This document shows, piece by piece, positions 24,641 to 32,663 of a DNA stretch of 42,111 nt. Both the position numbers and the translations under genes were made by a program. The notes beneath the pieces were generated by a model. The model made no database searches. It had not been told where the DNA came from and worked only from the letters and a program-made list of their open reading frames with translations. Numbering within the stretch: the first letter of the stretch is position 1; every line of letters begins with the position of its first letter. Origin of the DNA: an uncultured Flavobacteriaceae bacterium (GTDB lineage: Bacteria; Bacteroidota; Bacteroidia; Flavobacteriales; Flavobacteriaceae); the NCBI GenBank assembly GCA_937901915.1, contig CALGUD010000095.1, positions 1-42,111 on the forward strand, given 5' to 3'.

Positions 24641-25738
24641 TTATCTCCTTAAGTCTTTTTTAGAATAGGTTGACATCGGACAACCAAACTCATCAACCAG
24701 GTAATCATCCATGTCATCTGCTTTTAGTGCAAGTTCACTGATTTTGCTTTTAATATCATTTTTGCTCGCCTCATCTTTGAAAACGTCAGACAAATGAATT
24801 CTGTACGAAATAAAGATATTATTTTGATAGATTCCCAGCTTAAACGGACTGTGGTCACTGGATATCAGATAGGTATATAAATCCAATACATTCTCTTTAG
24901 GAATACTATTAATAGGTGATGTGATGTATAAATAACTGCGGTTAAACACAAATATCCTTATTTCTGAACTTCCCTGGTGGAAATTCCAGTATTCATAACC
25001 GGCCCGCGTTAAAACCGGGTCAATATTTAGTTGCGTTAAAGAATCTTCAACAAAAACAGCCAAATCACTTAAGGCAGATTCATTAAACACCTCTTTTGGC
25101 AAAGTATTTCCGCAATTGTTACAATAATCTGCAGCTTCAAAACTTAATGAGTGACATGAGGAACACTGGAGTGAAAACTTATCTTCTGTATTTGACAATG
25201 CGCTTTCAATGGCAGCTATAACTTCAGAGTGAGGTATAGCAAATCCCATATTATCGGCATTATTGAATTTAGAAGAGTTTATCCCCACCAGTTCGCCTTC
25301 CTGAGTTACCAGAGGCCCACCACTGTTTCCCGGATTAATTGCTGCGTCGGTTTGTACAAAGTGTTTCCCATTCATATGTTGTGAAGGATTGGAAACAATA
25401 CCCTCGGTGATCGTGAAAGGCATCCCGAACGGATAACCCAATGCATATACTTTTTGTCTTGAAGTAATTGCCAGACTAGGGTTTATAGAAAAAGAATCCT
25501 CTATACTTAAAGGCTGGTCTGTTTTTAATATAGCAATATCGGTATCGGGATTGGTCATGATTACCTTACCCAATATCCTGTTCTGGTTATCGTCTTCAAT
25601 TGCTACCTTTTTATTTCCCTGAACCACATGGTGGTTGGTTAATATAATGTTATCTTTTTTTATGTAAAAGCCACTTCCTGTTCCTGTAGATGTCAGTATT
25701 TTAAATGTGGCGTTTTTTAAATTATCTAGAGTTTGCAT
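24641..25738 (-). CDS. Cytosolic trypsin-like protease with zinc ribbon and chaperone-like C-terminus
   Basis: The 365-residue protein starts directly with an HtrA/trypsin-like domain (1-180) with H37 (TNHHVV), D67 (DTDIAIL) and S139 (NPGNSGGPL) as triad, and no signal peptide or PDZ domain. A zinc ribbon follows with Cys at 192, 195, 206 and 209 (CSSC..CNNC). The C-terminal 150 residues contain alternating strands (EIRIFVFNRSYLYITSPI, LGIYQNNIFISYRIHL) and an amphipathic helix, reminiscent of YbjN/CesT-type chaperone folds. It is the second gene of an operon, 11 bases after a 389-residue unknown protein whose N-terminus seems to have the same fold, and ends at a strong terminator. A regulated intracellular protease is likely; substrate and trigger are unknown. 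Confidence 0.82.
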   Translation of the reverse strand: MQTLDNLKNATFKILTSTGTGSGFYIKKDNIILTNHHVVQGNKKVAIEDDNQNRILGKVIMTNPDTDIAILKTDQPLSIEDSFSINPSLAITSRQKVYALGYPFGMPFTITEGIVSNPSQHMNGKHFVQTDAAINPGNSGGPLVTQEGELVGINSSKFNNADNMGFAIPHSEVIAAIESALSNTEDKFSLQCSSCHSLSFEAADYCNNCGNTLPKEVFNESALSDLAVFVEDSLTQLNIDPVLTRAGYEYWNFHQGSSEIRIFVFNRSYLYITSPINSIPKENVLDLYTYLISSDHSPFKLGIYQNNIFISYRIHLSDVFKDEASKNDIKSKISELALKADDMDDYLVDEFGCPMSTYSKKDLRR

Positions 25739-25749
25739 ATTTTAAATTT

Positions 25750-26919
25750 TTATTTAAAAAGACTGGAAAAAAAGCCTTTTTTTTCGGTTGATACAATTTT
25801 ATATGGTGAAGGTTTTTCATTGATAATGGCATCCATTCCATTGTGAAGTATGCTGGCAGCATCTTTCCACGACTTACCTGCAGCAGTACTAAGAGCAGCT
25901 GTTGCTTTATCGCTTACATCAGTAGGAACCATATCATAATAAAACATATCATAAAAACCTAATAAAAGGGATAAAGTAGCACCTATATAATCACCCTTTT
26001 GGATTTCTCCGGAAGAAGTATTGAAAGGCCTTTCAAAATTCTGCTTTACTCGGTTTAAATCGCACCTGCCCTTTATCGGAATAAAAGATTCTGAAATATA
26101 AAAATCTTTAAGCAATTCTTCTTTTTCCATGCCCTTTAAGCGCTGTAAAAATTGCTTGCCGTTATGAATACGGTCATTAATATGTACGTAGCTATCACCC
26201 ATTTGCGCAACTTCCTTTTCAATGTCAGTACGTAATTTTCCTTGTGGAGACATATAGTATTCTATTCTTTTAAGTGTAATACTAATAATATCCCAGTTAA
26301 AATAACCGATCCTTTTCTGGTCAAAATACTCAATGTAACTAAAAGCTTCATCCAGGTAGGCATTTAATTTTTCCCAAATAGTATTCTTTACATCAGCTGA
26401 AAATTGAGTTATTTTAGGTTCGTGTAAACCTTCAACTTTGAAAGCATCAATAAATTCATCATCATAATTGTCAGCCTTGTGACAGATTTCTTCCAGCACA
26501 TAATATATTTTGTATGGTTCACATAAATGAAGGGGAGTTTCAAAAAAGAAATTCAATTCATCATTTTCATACTTTATCTGTGCAAGGTTTAAAGGCGAAA
26601 AGTTTATTTCAGCAATACGTCTGAATACAGGAATTTTGTTTGCTGCACCTATTTTTAAAAAAGGAGCCACAATTTTTAATTTATCATCCGTGATCTCTAT
26701 TTCCACCACAATTGATCCGTGTGGTACTTTAAAATAAGTCTCATCGGCGTTACCGTATTTTTTCCTGATGTTTACATCAATATAATCCAAAAGGGTAAGA
26801 AGGGCATCCTTATAACGATTTTGGTCGTAAGCGTTAAGGGTTTCGTCCCATTTTGAAACTGTGATTTTAGTTTCCAGGGAATCCATTAGGGTTTTGTCAA
26901 AACTTAAAGAGTTTTCCAT
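25750..26919 (-). CDS. Unknown protein, partner of the trypsin-like protease
   Basis: This 389-residue protein has no signal peptide or membrane helix. Residues about 35-165 look like a YbjN/CesT-type domain: a helix (YKDALLTLLDYIDVNIRKKY), then strands (SIVVEIEITDDKLKIVAPFL, LAQIKYENDELNFFFETPL) and a final helix (KIYYVLEEICHKADNYDDEF). The rest is mainly helical and includes a Gly/Ala-rich segment (DYIGATLSLLLGFYDMFYYD) and a C-terminal basic tail KKGFFSSLFK. No enzyme motif is visible. It is the first gene of the two-gene operon and its product is probably a client, adaptor or sensor for the protease. I do not recognise a named family with confidence. Confidence 0.6.
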   Translation of the reverse strand: MENSLSFDKTLMDSLETKITVSKWDETLNAYDQNRYKDALLTLLDYIDVNIRKKYGNADETYFKVPHGSIVVEIEITDDKLKIVAPFLKIGAANKIPVFRRIAEINFSPLNLAQIKYENDELNFFFETPLHLCEPYKIYYVLEEICHKADNYDDEFIDAFKVEGLHEPKITQFSADVKNTIWEKLNAYLDEAFSYIEYFDQKRIGYFNWDIISITLKRIEYYMSPQGKLRTDIEKEVAQMGDSYVHINDRIHNGKQFLQRLKGMEKEELLKDFYISESFIPIKGRCDLNRVKQNFERPFNTSSGEIQKGDYIGATLSLLLGFYDMFYYDMVPTDVSDKATAALSTAAGKSWKDAASILHNGMDAIINEKPSPYKIVSTEKKGFFSSLFK

Positions 26920-27061
26920 TAGCTAAATGATTTATATAATTAATTTCGGTTGATCAGGTTTTAAAGTTAATAATTTATTGTTATTGAGGGTAATAAAAAT
27001 TAACAGGATGTAAAACTATACTTTTTTTTGAAAATGAAAAACCCCAAAAACCGTAAAATTA

Positions 27062-27080
27062 ACCCCCTGAAAACAGGGGT
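27062..27080 (-). terminator. Probable terminator after the SAM hydrolase gene
   Basis: A short GC-rich hairpin (CCCCTG, AAAA loop, CAGGGG at 64-79 of this block) lies 24 bases past the stop on the - strand and is followed by T-rich DNA containing two runs of five Ts. The stem is short with one unpaired base, so confidence is moderate. Confidence 0.5.
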
Positions 27081-27103
27081 AGAAGAAAAGTGTTTTGTGA
27101 GAA

Positions 27104-27934
27104 TTATAAAAAATTAATTGTGATTGTGTCCCGGTAATCCAGTCCCAATAATGTTGAAGCCCCTCCTACAGTATTGAGGTTGCTCCTGTAAATGGCAAGT
27201 TCTAAATACCCTCCTGAATTAAACACGGCCAGTTTTTTACCATCATCATCCCTTTTGCTCTTTTCAATATTAAAATTGATTGCATCACTGTATTTTTCAT
27301 GAATAATGCTGAATTTATGATTCCGTGCATGCAATTCAAAATCCCTGCCTCTTCGTGTGTTATCAAATATTTCCCTGGTAATATTTGTTATTACATTCCC
27401 GTAATTATCAATATAAATAACACTTCCGCTAATTTGTGTTTCTGCATTGTTAACAATAGGAATGAGGCTTTTAATGGATTTAATATCATCAATAGTTTTG
27501 CCTATAACTTCAAGGGTACCGCCACGGGCAATATGGCATGCTACTTTTACAAATATATCCAGTACCGGGAATATACTTTCTACTTTATCATGAATGTTTA
27601 TTTCAACAATTTTATCAGCTTTAAACTCCTCTGTCAGAATGGAGATAATGCCATTATCGGCACCTATAAAAAAATGATCGTTCAGTAAAACCGCAATATG
27701 CCGGTTTTCGGGAGTTAACTCAGAATCAACACCAATAATATGAATAGTACCTTTGGGAAAACTTTTATAGGCATTTTGTATAAGGTATGCTGCCTCTTGA
27801 ATGTTAAAAGGGTTTACGGAATGTGAAATATCAACAACTTTAACCTCATCAATTTCATTATAAATTGCCCCTTTGATAGCTCCTGCAAAGTGGTCCTTTA
27901 AACCAAAATCAGTAGTTAGAGTTATAATAGCCAT
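27104..27934 (-). CDS. SAM hydrolase (S-adenosyl-L-methionine hydroxide adenosyltransferase, DUF62)
   Basis: This 276-residue enzyme belongs to the fluorinase/chlorinase/DUF62 superfamily. The N-terminal TLTTDFGLKDHFAGA block is diagnostic. The water-activating triad of DUF62 hydrolases appears as D70 (GVDSE), R78 (ENRHIA) and H134 (VACHIARGG). The family splits SAM to adenosine and methionine; halogenases lack this triad, so hydrolysis is expected. The C-terminal domain contains GSVIYIDNYGNVITNI. It is divergent from phoH with 190 bases between and is probably a single-gene unit. Confidence 0.93.
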   Translation of the reverse strand: MAIITLTTDFGLKDHFAGAIKGAIYNEIDEVKVVDISHSVNPFNIQEAAYLIQNAYKSFPKGTIHIIGVDSELTPENRHIAVLLNDHFFIGADNGIISILTEEFKADKIVEINIHDKVESIFPVLDIFVKVACHIARGGTLEVIGKTIDDIKSIKSLIPIVNNAETQISGSVIYIDNYGNVITNITREIFDNTRRGRDFELHARNHKFSIIHEKYSDAINFNIEKSKRDDDGKKLAVFNSGGYLELAIYRSNLNTVGGASTLLGLDYRDTITINFL

Positions 27935-27981
27935 TGAATAAATGTTGATATTTTTTTAATTTTAGAAAGCCAAATTTTGTT

Positions 27982-28081
27982 TATGTTTGCTATAAAATAT
28001 TAAAGCAAATACTTTACAATAAGATATTGCACAAACCTAAATAAAAAGTAAGTGATAAACCATTTTAACGCTCACTTTTTT
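27982..28081 (+). promoter_or_regulatory. Candidate phoH promoter and leader hairpin
   Basis: TATGTTTG (27982-27989) fits the -7 box TAnnTTTG and would give a leader of about 130 bases. Within it AAGTGA (28050-28055) pairs with TCACTT (28072-28077), followed by Ts to 28081, a weak terminator-like or attenuator-like hairpin 44 bases before the start codon. The -33 element is unclear. Confidence 0.35.
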
Positions 28082-28124
28082 AAATGGATTTCTTAACTTT
28101 ATATAAATTTAATATGTTTCGCTT

Positions 28125-29081
28125 TTGAATGAGATAGCAATTGAACTTACCGAAATTAGTCCGAAAGAGTTTTTTGGGACAAAAAATGTGAATATTAATC
28201 TTCTTAAAAAGTATTATCCTAAACTTAAAATTGTAGCCCGGGGGAATAAAATTACCGCTTATGGCGATGAAGAACTCCTGGAAGAATTTGAAGCCAGGTT
28301 CGACAGGCTTGTAACACATTACGGTAAATACAATCAATTGGATGAAAATACTATTGAACGCATCCTTACAAGTAATCCTGAAGATGTGTTTGAAGAAGCA
28401 AGCGGAGTCAGCGAAATTCTGGTTCATGGAGTAGGGGGGCGAATTATAAAAGCACAAACTGCAAATCAGCGAAAACTGGTTGAGTTGATGAAGACCAACG
28501 ACATGGTTTTTGCCATTGGGCCTGCCGGGACAGGAAAAACATATACCGGTGTTGCCCTGGCTGTTAAAGCACTGAAGGAAAAACAAGTACGTAAAATAAT
28601 TCTAACACGTCCGGCTGTGGAAGCAGGTGAGAATTTAGGTTTTCTTCCGGGAGACCTTAAAGAAAAACTAGACCCGTACATGCAACCGCTGTATGATGCG
28701 TTACGGGACATGATCTCCCCCGAAAAACTTGAAAATTACCTGGAAACAGGTATCATCCAGATAGCGCCTATGGCGTTTATGAGGGGCAGAACGTTAGATA
28801 ATGCTTTTGTCATTTTAGATGAAGCCCAAAATACAACTCATGCACAAATGAAAATGTTCCTGACCAGAATGGGAAGGAATGCCAAGTTTATGCTTACCGG
28901 AGACCCCGGACAGATTGACCTTCCGCGTAGAGTTATCTCAGGTTTAAAAGAAGCCCTCCTTATTTTAAAAGATGTAGAAGGTATTGGAGTGGTGTACCTG
29001 GATGATAAAGATGTTATACGGCACCGCCTTGTAAAAAGCATCATTGCGGCTTATAAAACCATTGAACACAATAATACATAA
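28125..29081 (+). CDS. PhoH-like ATPase
   Basis: This 318-residue protein is a PhoH-family P-loop ATPase with Walker A GPAGTGKT (132-139) and Walker B FVILDEAQN (about residue 230), plus the RPAVEAGENLGFLPGD and TGDPGQIDLP blocks. The start is a TTG at 28125: the sequence from there (NEIAIELTEISPKEFFG) matches the family N-terminus in Flavobacteriia and no in-frame ATG lies upstream; the ATG at 28114 is in another frame and soon stops. PhoH proteins are linked to RNA metabolism and phosphate stress, but the exact role is unsettled. purC follows 26 bases later, so they may share a transcript. Confidence 0.93.
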   Translation: MNEIAIELTEISPKEFFGTKNVNINLLKKYYPKLKIVARGNKITAYGDEELLEEFEARFDRLVTHYGKYNQLDENTIERILTSNPEDVFEEASGVSEILVHGVGGRIIKAQTANQRKLVELMKTNDMVFAIGPAGTGKTYTGVALAVKALKEKQVRKIILTRPAVEAGENLGFLPGDLKEKLDPYMQPLYDALRDMISPEKLENYLETGIIQIAPMAFMRGRTLDNAFVILDEAQNTTHAQMKMFLTRMGRNAKFMLTGDPGQIDLPRRVISGLKEALLILKDVEGIGVVYLDDKDVIRHRLVKSIIAAYKTIEHNNT

Positions 29082-29107
29082 ATTATTTTCTCAATTAATA
29101 TACATCA

Positions 29108-30061
29108 ATGAGTAATACCATTACTTCTACTAATTATAATTTCCCGGGCCAAAAGGGTATTTACAAAGGGAAAGTCCGTGAAGTTTATAATATAAATGAA
29201 GAACTTCTGGTTATGATCGCTACCGACAGGCTTTCTGCCTTTGACGTGGTGATGCCTAAAGGGATTCCATATAAAGGACAAATTCTGAACCAGATTGCTA
29301 CAAAGTTTATGGAGCAGACAAAAGATATTGTTCCCAACTGGCTTATGGCAACCCCGGATCCGAACGTGGCAGTAGGGCATTTATGTGAGCCTTTTAAAGT
29401 AGAAATGGTCATAAGAGGATACATGTCCGGGCACGCTGCAAGAGAGTATAAAGCAGGAAAAAGAATGCTATGTGGCGTATCCATGTCCGAAGGAATGAAA
29501 GAGAATGATAAATTTCCGGAGCCGATCATTACCCCTGCTACCAAAGCCGAAAAGGGAGATCATGATGAAGATATTTCACGGGAAGATATATTAAAAAGGG
29601 GAATAGTATCTGAAGAAGATTACCTGCAACTTGAAAAATATACCCATGCACTATTCAACCGGGGGACAGAAATAGCCGCCGAGAGGGGATTGATCCTGGT
29701 GGACACAAAATATGAATTCGGAAAAACGAAAGATGGCAAAATTGTATTGATTGATGAAATTCACACTCCTGATTCTTCCCGGTACTTTTATGCGGAGGGT
29801 TATGAAGAACGGCAGGAGCGGGGAGAGGCTCAAAAACAATTATCCAAAGAATTTGTAAGACAGTGGCTTATCGAAAACGGGTTCCAGGGACTCGAAGGCC
29901 AGAAAGTGCCTGTAATGACCGATGAATATGTTGAAACTGTTTCCGAACGGTACATTGAACTGTATGAAAAAATCATGGGTGAAAAATTCGAAAAGGCCGA
30001 CGTTTCAAAAATTCATTTCAGGATTGAATCCAACGTAAATAATTACCTTAATAGTCTATAG
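29108..30061 (+). CDS. purC: SAICAR synthase (phosphoribosylaminoimidazole-succinocarboxamide synthase)
   Basis: PurC joins aspartate to CAIR in purine synthesis. The 317-residue protein is the longer type. Visible blocks: KGIYKGKVREVY near the N-terminus, the nucleotide-binding LLVMIATDRLSAFDVVMP, EMVIRGYMSGHAAREY, and ILVDTKYEFGKTKDGKIVLIDEIHTPDSSRY with substrate-binding residues. It follows phoH by 26 bases and converges on purB, the next but one step of the pathway, with a palindromic repeat in the gap. Confidence 0.97.
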   Translation: MSNTITSTNYNFPGQKGIYKGKVREVYNINEELLVMIATDRLSAFDVVMPKGIPYKGQILNQIATKFMEQTKDIVPNWLMATPDPNVAVGHLCEPFKVEMVIRGYMSGHAAREYKAGKRMLCGVSMSEGMKENDKFPEPIITPATKAEKGDHDEDISREDILKRGIVSEEDYLQLEKYTHALFNRGTEIAAERGLILVDTKYEFGKTKDGKIVLIDEIHTPDSSRYFYAEGYEERQERGEAQKQLSKEFVRQWLIENGFQGLEGQKVPVMTDEYVETVSERYIELYEKIMGEKFEKADVSKIHFRIESNVNNYLNSL

Positions 30062-30104
30062 ATTTTTCATTCAATAGAAACTGACATTAAATATAAAAAA
30101 AACA

Positions 30105-30227
30105 AGCTCCTTCCCCTGAAAGGGGAAGCCTGCCCGACTCATTCAGGCGGGGTGGCATTATGCCATAGCATGATGACGGAAGGGGTAAAATAGGAGATCC
30201 TTTATAGAGCCTATAGACGGAAGGAGT
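30105..30227. repeat. Palindromic interspersed repeat between purC and purB
   Basis: The element opens with AGCTCC and hairpin CTTCCCC-TGAA-GGGGAAG, has an internal GC-rich part (CCTGCCCG..CAGGCGGGG) and a hairpin around GGCATTATGCC, and closes with GACGGAAGGGGT (to 30186). A second, degenerate closing strand GACGGAAGGAGT lies at 30216-30227. Opening and closing strands match the element at 40147-40203. It fills the convergent gap and probably ends both transcripts. Confidence 0.7.
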
Positions 30228-30230
30228 AAA

Positions 30231-31574
30231 TTAAATCCCCGTATAATTACTAGGAGTAATCTGTTTTAACTCCTTTTTAATATCAACAGATACCTCTAGT
30301 GTATCAATAAATCCGGCTATAGAACTTTGTGTAATCTTTTCATTCGTCCTGGTCAATCCTTTCAAAGCCTCATACGGATTCGGATACCCTTCTCGCCTTA
30401 AAATAGTTTGAATAGCCTCGGCTACTACTGCCCAGTTATTTTCCAGATCCTGTTTAAAAGCATCTTCATTTAACAACAATTTGCTTAACCCTTTTAAAGT
30501 AGATAGGAAACCAATAAGCGTATGCCCGAACGGAACCCCTACGTTTCTTAAAACAGTGCTGTCGGTTAAATCGCGCTGCAACCTTGAAATGGGTAGTTTG
30601 GCAGATAAGTGCTCAAATATGGCATTCGCAATCCCAAGGTTACCTTCCGAGTTTTCAAAATCTATCGGATTAACCTTATGCGGCATTGCAGAAGACCCTA
30701 CTTCGCCCTTTTTTATCTTTTGTTTAAAATAGTCCATGGACACGTACGTCCACATATCCCTGTTCAGGTCAATAATGATCGTGTTTATACGCTTCAGGCC
30801 GTCAAATAACGCTGCAAGGTGGTCATAGTGTTCTATTTGAGTAGTAGGAAAGGAATGTTGCATTCCCAGTTGATCCTGTACAAATCCGGTTCCAAACTTT
30901 TTCCAGTTAATATCGGGGTATGCAACTTTATGGGCATTAAAATTACCGGTAGCACCACCAAACTTAGCAGCGACAGGTATATCTTTAAGTAGCTTAAATT
31001 GTTCCCGGAGCCTTACTGCAAAAACCTGTATTTCTTTGCCTAAACGGGTAGGGGATGCAGGCTGACCGTGAGTTCTGGCCAGCATAGGAATGTTTTTCCA
31101 TTCTTCAGCCAAAGACTCCAGCTTTTCCAAAACGGATTCGTATTCCGGAATATAGACTGCATTCAGGGCTTCTTTTATAGATAAAGGAATAGCGGTATTG
31201 TTTATATCCTGAGAGGTTAATCCGAAATGAATAAATTCTTTGTATTCGGATATACCCAGTGCATCAAATTTTTCTTTTATAAAATATTCAACCGCTTTAA
31301 CATCGTGGTTGGTGGTTCTTTCAATCTCCTTGATTTGAGAAGCGTCAATAGATGTGAAATTCTTATATATGGTTCTTAAATCATTAAAATATCCCTTATT
31401 GAAATCCTTAAGTTGGGGAAGAGGTATGGTACAAAGGGCAATAAAATATTCAATCTCTACCAGCACCCTGTATTTTATGAGGGCTTCTTCAGAAAAGTAT
31501 GCGGCCAGCTTTACGGTTTTACTTCTGTATCGGCCGTCAATAGGCGAAACGGCATTAAGGGTTGATAATTGCAT
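30231..31574 (-). CDS. purB: Adenylosuccinate lyase
   Basis: PurB catalyses two beta-eliminations of fumarate in purine synthesis (SAICAR to AICAR, adenylosuccinate to AMP). The 447-residue protein carries the fumarase/aspartase superfamily signature GSSAMPHKVNP (293-303), TSQD (120-123) and RTHGQPASPTR (about 167-177). The N-terminus MQLSTLNAVSPIDGRY is typical. It converges with purC, which makes its substrate. In relatives, as I recall, the 184-residue protein gene found here at 33676 tends to lie next to purB; here a toxin-antitoxin pair and an LRR gene separate them. Confidence 0.97.
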   Translation of the reverse strand: MQLSTLNAVSPIDGRYRSKTVKLAAYFSEEALIKYRVLVEIEYFIALCTIPLPQLKDFNKGYFNDLRTIYKNFTSIDASQIKEIERTTNHDVKAVEYFIKEKFDALGISEYKEFIHFGLTSQDINNTAIPLSIKEALNAVYIPEYESVLEKLESLAEEWKNIPMLARTHGQPASPTRLGKEIQVFAVRLREQFKLLKDIPVAAKFGGATGNFNAHKVAYPDINWKKFGTGFVQDQLGMQHSFPTTQIEHYDHLAALFDGLKRINTIIIDLNRDMWTYVSMDYFKQKIKKGEVGSSAMPHKVNPIDFENSEGNLGIANAIFEHLSAKLPISRLQRDLTDSTVLRNVGVPFGHTLIGFLSTLKGLSKLLLNEDAFKQDLENNWAVVAEAIQTILRREGYPNPYEALKGLTRTNEKITQSSIAGFIDTLEVSVDIKKELKQITPSNYTGI

Positions 31575-31670
31575 GGGTTGTATGGTTTTTTTAACGAAGG
31601 CACAAATTTACGCCCTATCATCGAGATTTGTGAGTTTAAATTGATTTTTTCTTTAATTGAATGTTTTGAC

Positions 31671-31703
31671 AACTCTACAAGGGTTTCAAGCCCTTGTAGA
31701 GTT
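31671..31703 (-). terminator. Hairpin overlapping the stop codon of the acetyltransferase toxin
   Basis: A perfect 13-bp stem (AACTCTACAAGGG at 31671-31683 and its complement at 31691-31703) with a 7-base loop. On the - strand the first arm encodes the last residues (NSTRA) and the TGA stop lies in the loop. The following DNA is only mildly T-rich. It may terminate or stabilise the toxin mRNA. Confidence 0.6.
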
Positions 31704-32213
31704 AAAGGTAAACTGTAAAGAATCCTCTATAGTTTTTATTGGTATAAACATTTTCCCGGTACCGGGGATTAAAATAAATCCATATTTGCTATAAAAATCA
31801 TGAGCTTTTTGATCTATGGGATCAACCACCACAGCTAAAGTGCCTAAACTTTTAGATATTTCAACACATCTGTTGAGTGCATCCAATAAAATCAGTTCAC
31901 CATACCCTTTCCCTTTAAAGTTATTATCAATTGCTAACCTACCTAATAATATGGTTGGAAGTGCGAGGTATGATGGAGGTAATTTTTGAGCAATACTTTG
32001 AGGAAAATCATCCCGGGAAATAGAGTTTGCAGATAATGTATAATACCCTAATATGTTTCCAGTTTTAATTTCAACTAAAACAAAACAAGCTGATAAATCT
32101 CTCTTGATGTCTTGTTTTGCTTGTTTTTGTATGTAATTATCCAACATAGGATAGCCACAACTGAATGTTTTCTTATGGTGATTATTTTTTAGTGTCTCTA
32201 TCCTTAAATCCAT
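31686..32213 (-). CDS. GNAT acetyltransferase toxin (TacT/AtaT-like)
   Basis: This 175-residue protein has the layout of aminoacyl-tRNA-acetylating toxins: an N-terminal helix-rich segment with CGYPMLDNYIQKQAKQD, the central strand ILGYYTLSANSI, and acetyl-CoA motif A RLAIDNNFKGKGYGELIL, then VVDPIDQKAHDFYSKYGF. These enzymes acetylate charged tRNA and stop translation. It overlaps its DUF1778-type antitoxin by 32 bases (32182-32213), a sign of translational coupling, and the pair is placed antitoxin first. The stop codon lies in a 13-bp hairpin loop. Which tRNA is modified cannot be told. Confidence 0.92.
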   Translation of the reverse strand: MDLRIETLKNNHHKKTFSCGYPMLDNYIQKQAKQDIKRDLSACFVLVEIKTGNILGYYTLSANSISRDDFPQSIAQKLPPSYLALPTILLGRLAIDNNFKGKGYGELILLDALNRCVEISKSLGTLAVVVDPIDQKAHDFYSKYGFILIPGTGKMFIPIKTIEDSLQFTFNSTRA

Positions 32214-32490
32214 TAGTCTCTTTAAACTTTTTGTAATTTAATTGAGCTTTCTTTAATTGTTTACCGGGAGCAGGTGGATTTAGTATGGCATTTAAGAATA
32301 TTTTTTTGTCTTCCATAGTTTTAACTATGAGATCGTTCTCTTTTACAATCCTGTGAGCTTCTGAATTAATACAGAAAAGTACAAATTCTGATAAGTTTTT
32401 AAAGCCACGCAATTCCGATGCATATTTTACAAACTCTTTTTGTTCCTTGCTAATTCGAACATCAATTCTATCTGTGGATAATGTAGACAT
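32182..32490 (-). CDS. DUF1778-family ribbon-helix-helix antitoxin (TacA-like)
   Basis: This 102-residue protein has an N-terminal ribbon-helix-helix (RIDVRISKEQKEFVKYAS, then LSEFVLFCIN) for DNA binding and a disordered C-terminal part with PPAPGKQLKKAQ, which in this family wraps the toxin and covers its active site. It overlaps the GNAT gene by 32 bases. A TAnnTTTG promoter with an overlapping palindrome lies 34-68 bases upstream and is the likely autoregulated operator. Confidence 0.92.
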   Translation of the reverse strand: MSTLSTDRIDVRISKEQKEFVKYASELRGFKNLSEFVLFCINSEAHRIVKENDLIVKTMEDKKIFLNAILNPPAPGKQLKKAQLNYKKFKETNGFKDRDTKK

Positions 32491-32523
32491 ATTCTTTTTC
32501 TTAATTTCCCTTATTATTTAACA

Positions 32524-32557
32524 CAAATGTACGCTTTTTTGCCGTACAATTTCAAAA
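32524..32557 (-). promoter_or_regulatory. tacAT-type promoter with overlapping operator palindrome
   Basis: On the - strand, TTTTG (32553-32557) is followed after 21 bases by TACATTTG (32524-32531), a good match to the Bacteroidota -33 and -7 elements. An inverted repeat TGTACG (32528-32533) / CGTACA (32543-32548) with a 9-base spacer covers the -7 box and the spacer. The predicted start lies about 30 bases before the antitoxin ATG. Confidence 0.6.
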
Positions 32558-32663
32558 TTTTTGAAAATAAAAATAAGTCTTATAAAAACAAAGTAATGAG
32601 AGTGTTCTTTTTTAGATGTAACTCAAGATGGATATTTACTTATAACAACAGTTCAATAAACCA

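Noticed and set aside
28114..28128. ATG just before phoH as a start codon
   Set aside because: It is in another frame and stops within five codons; the TTG at 28125 fits the family N-terminus.
28080..28586. Long antisense ORF over phoH
   Set aside because: It is a shadow of phoH, rich in Phe and Cys with no motif; phoH explains the region.
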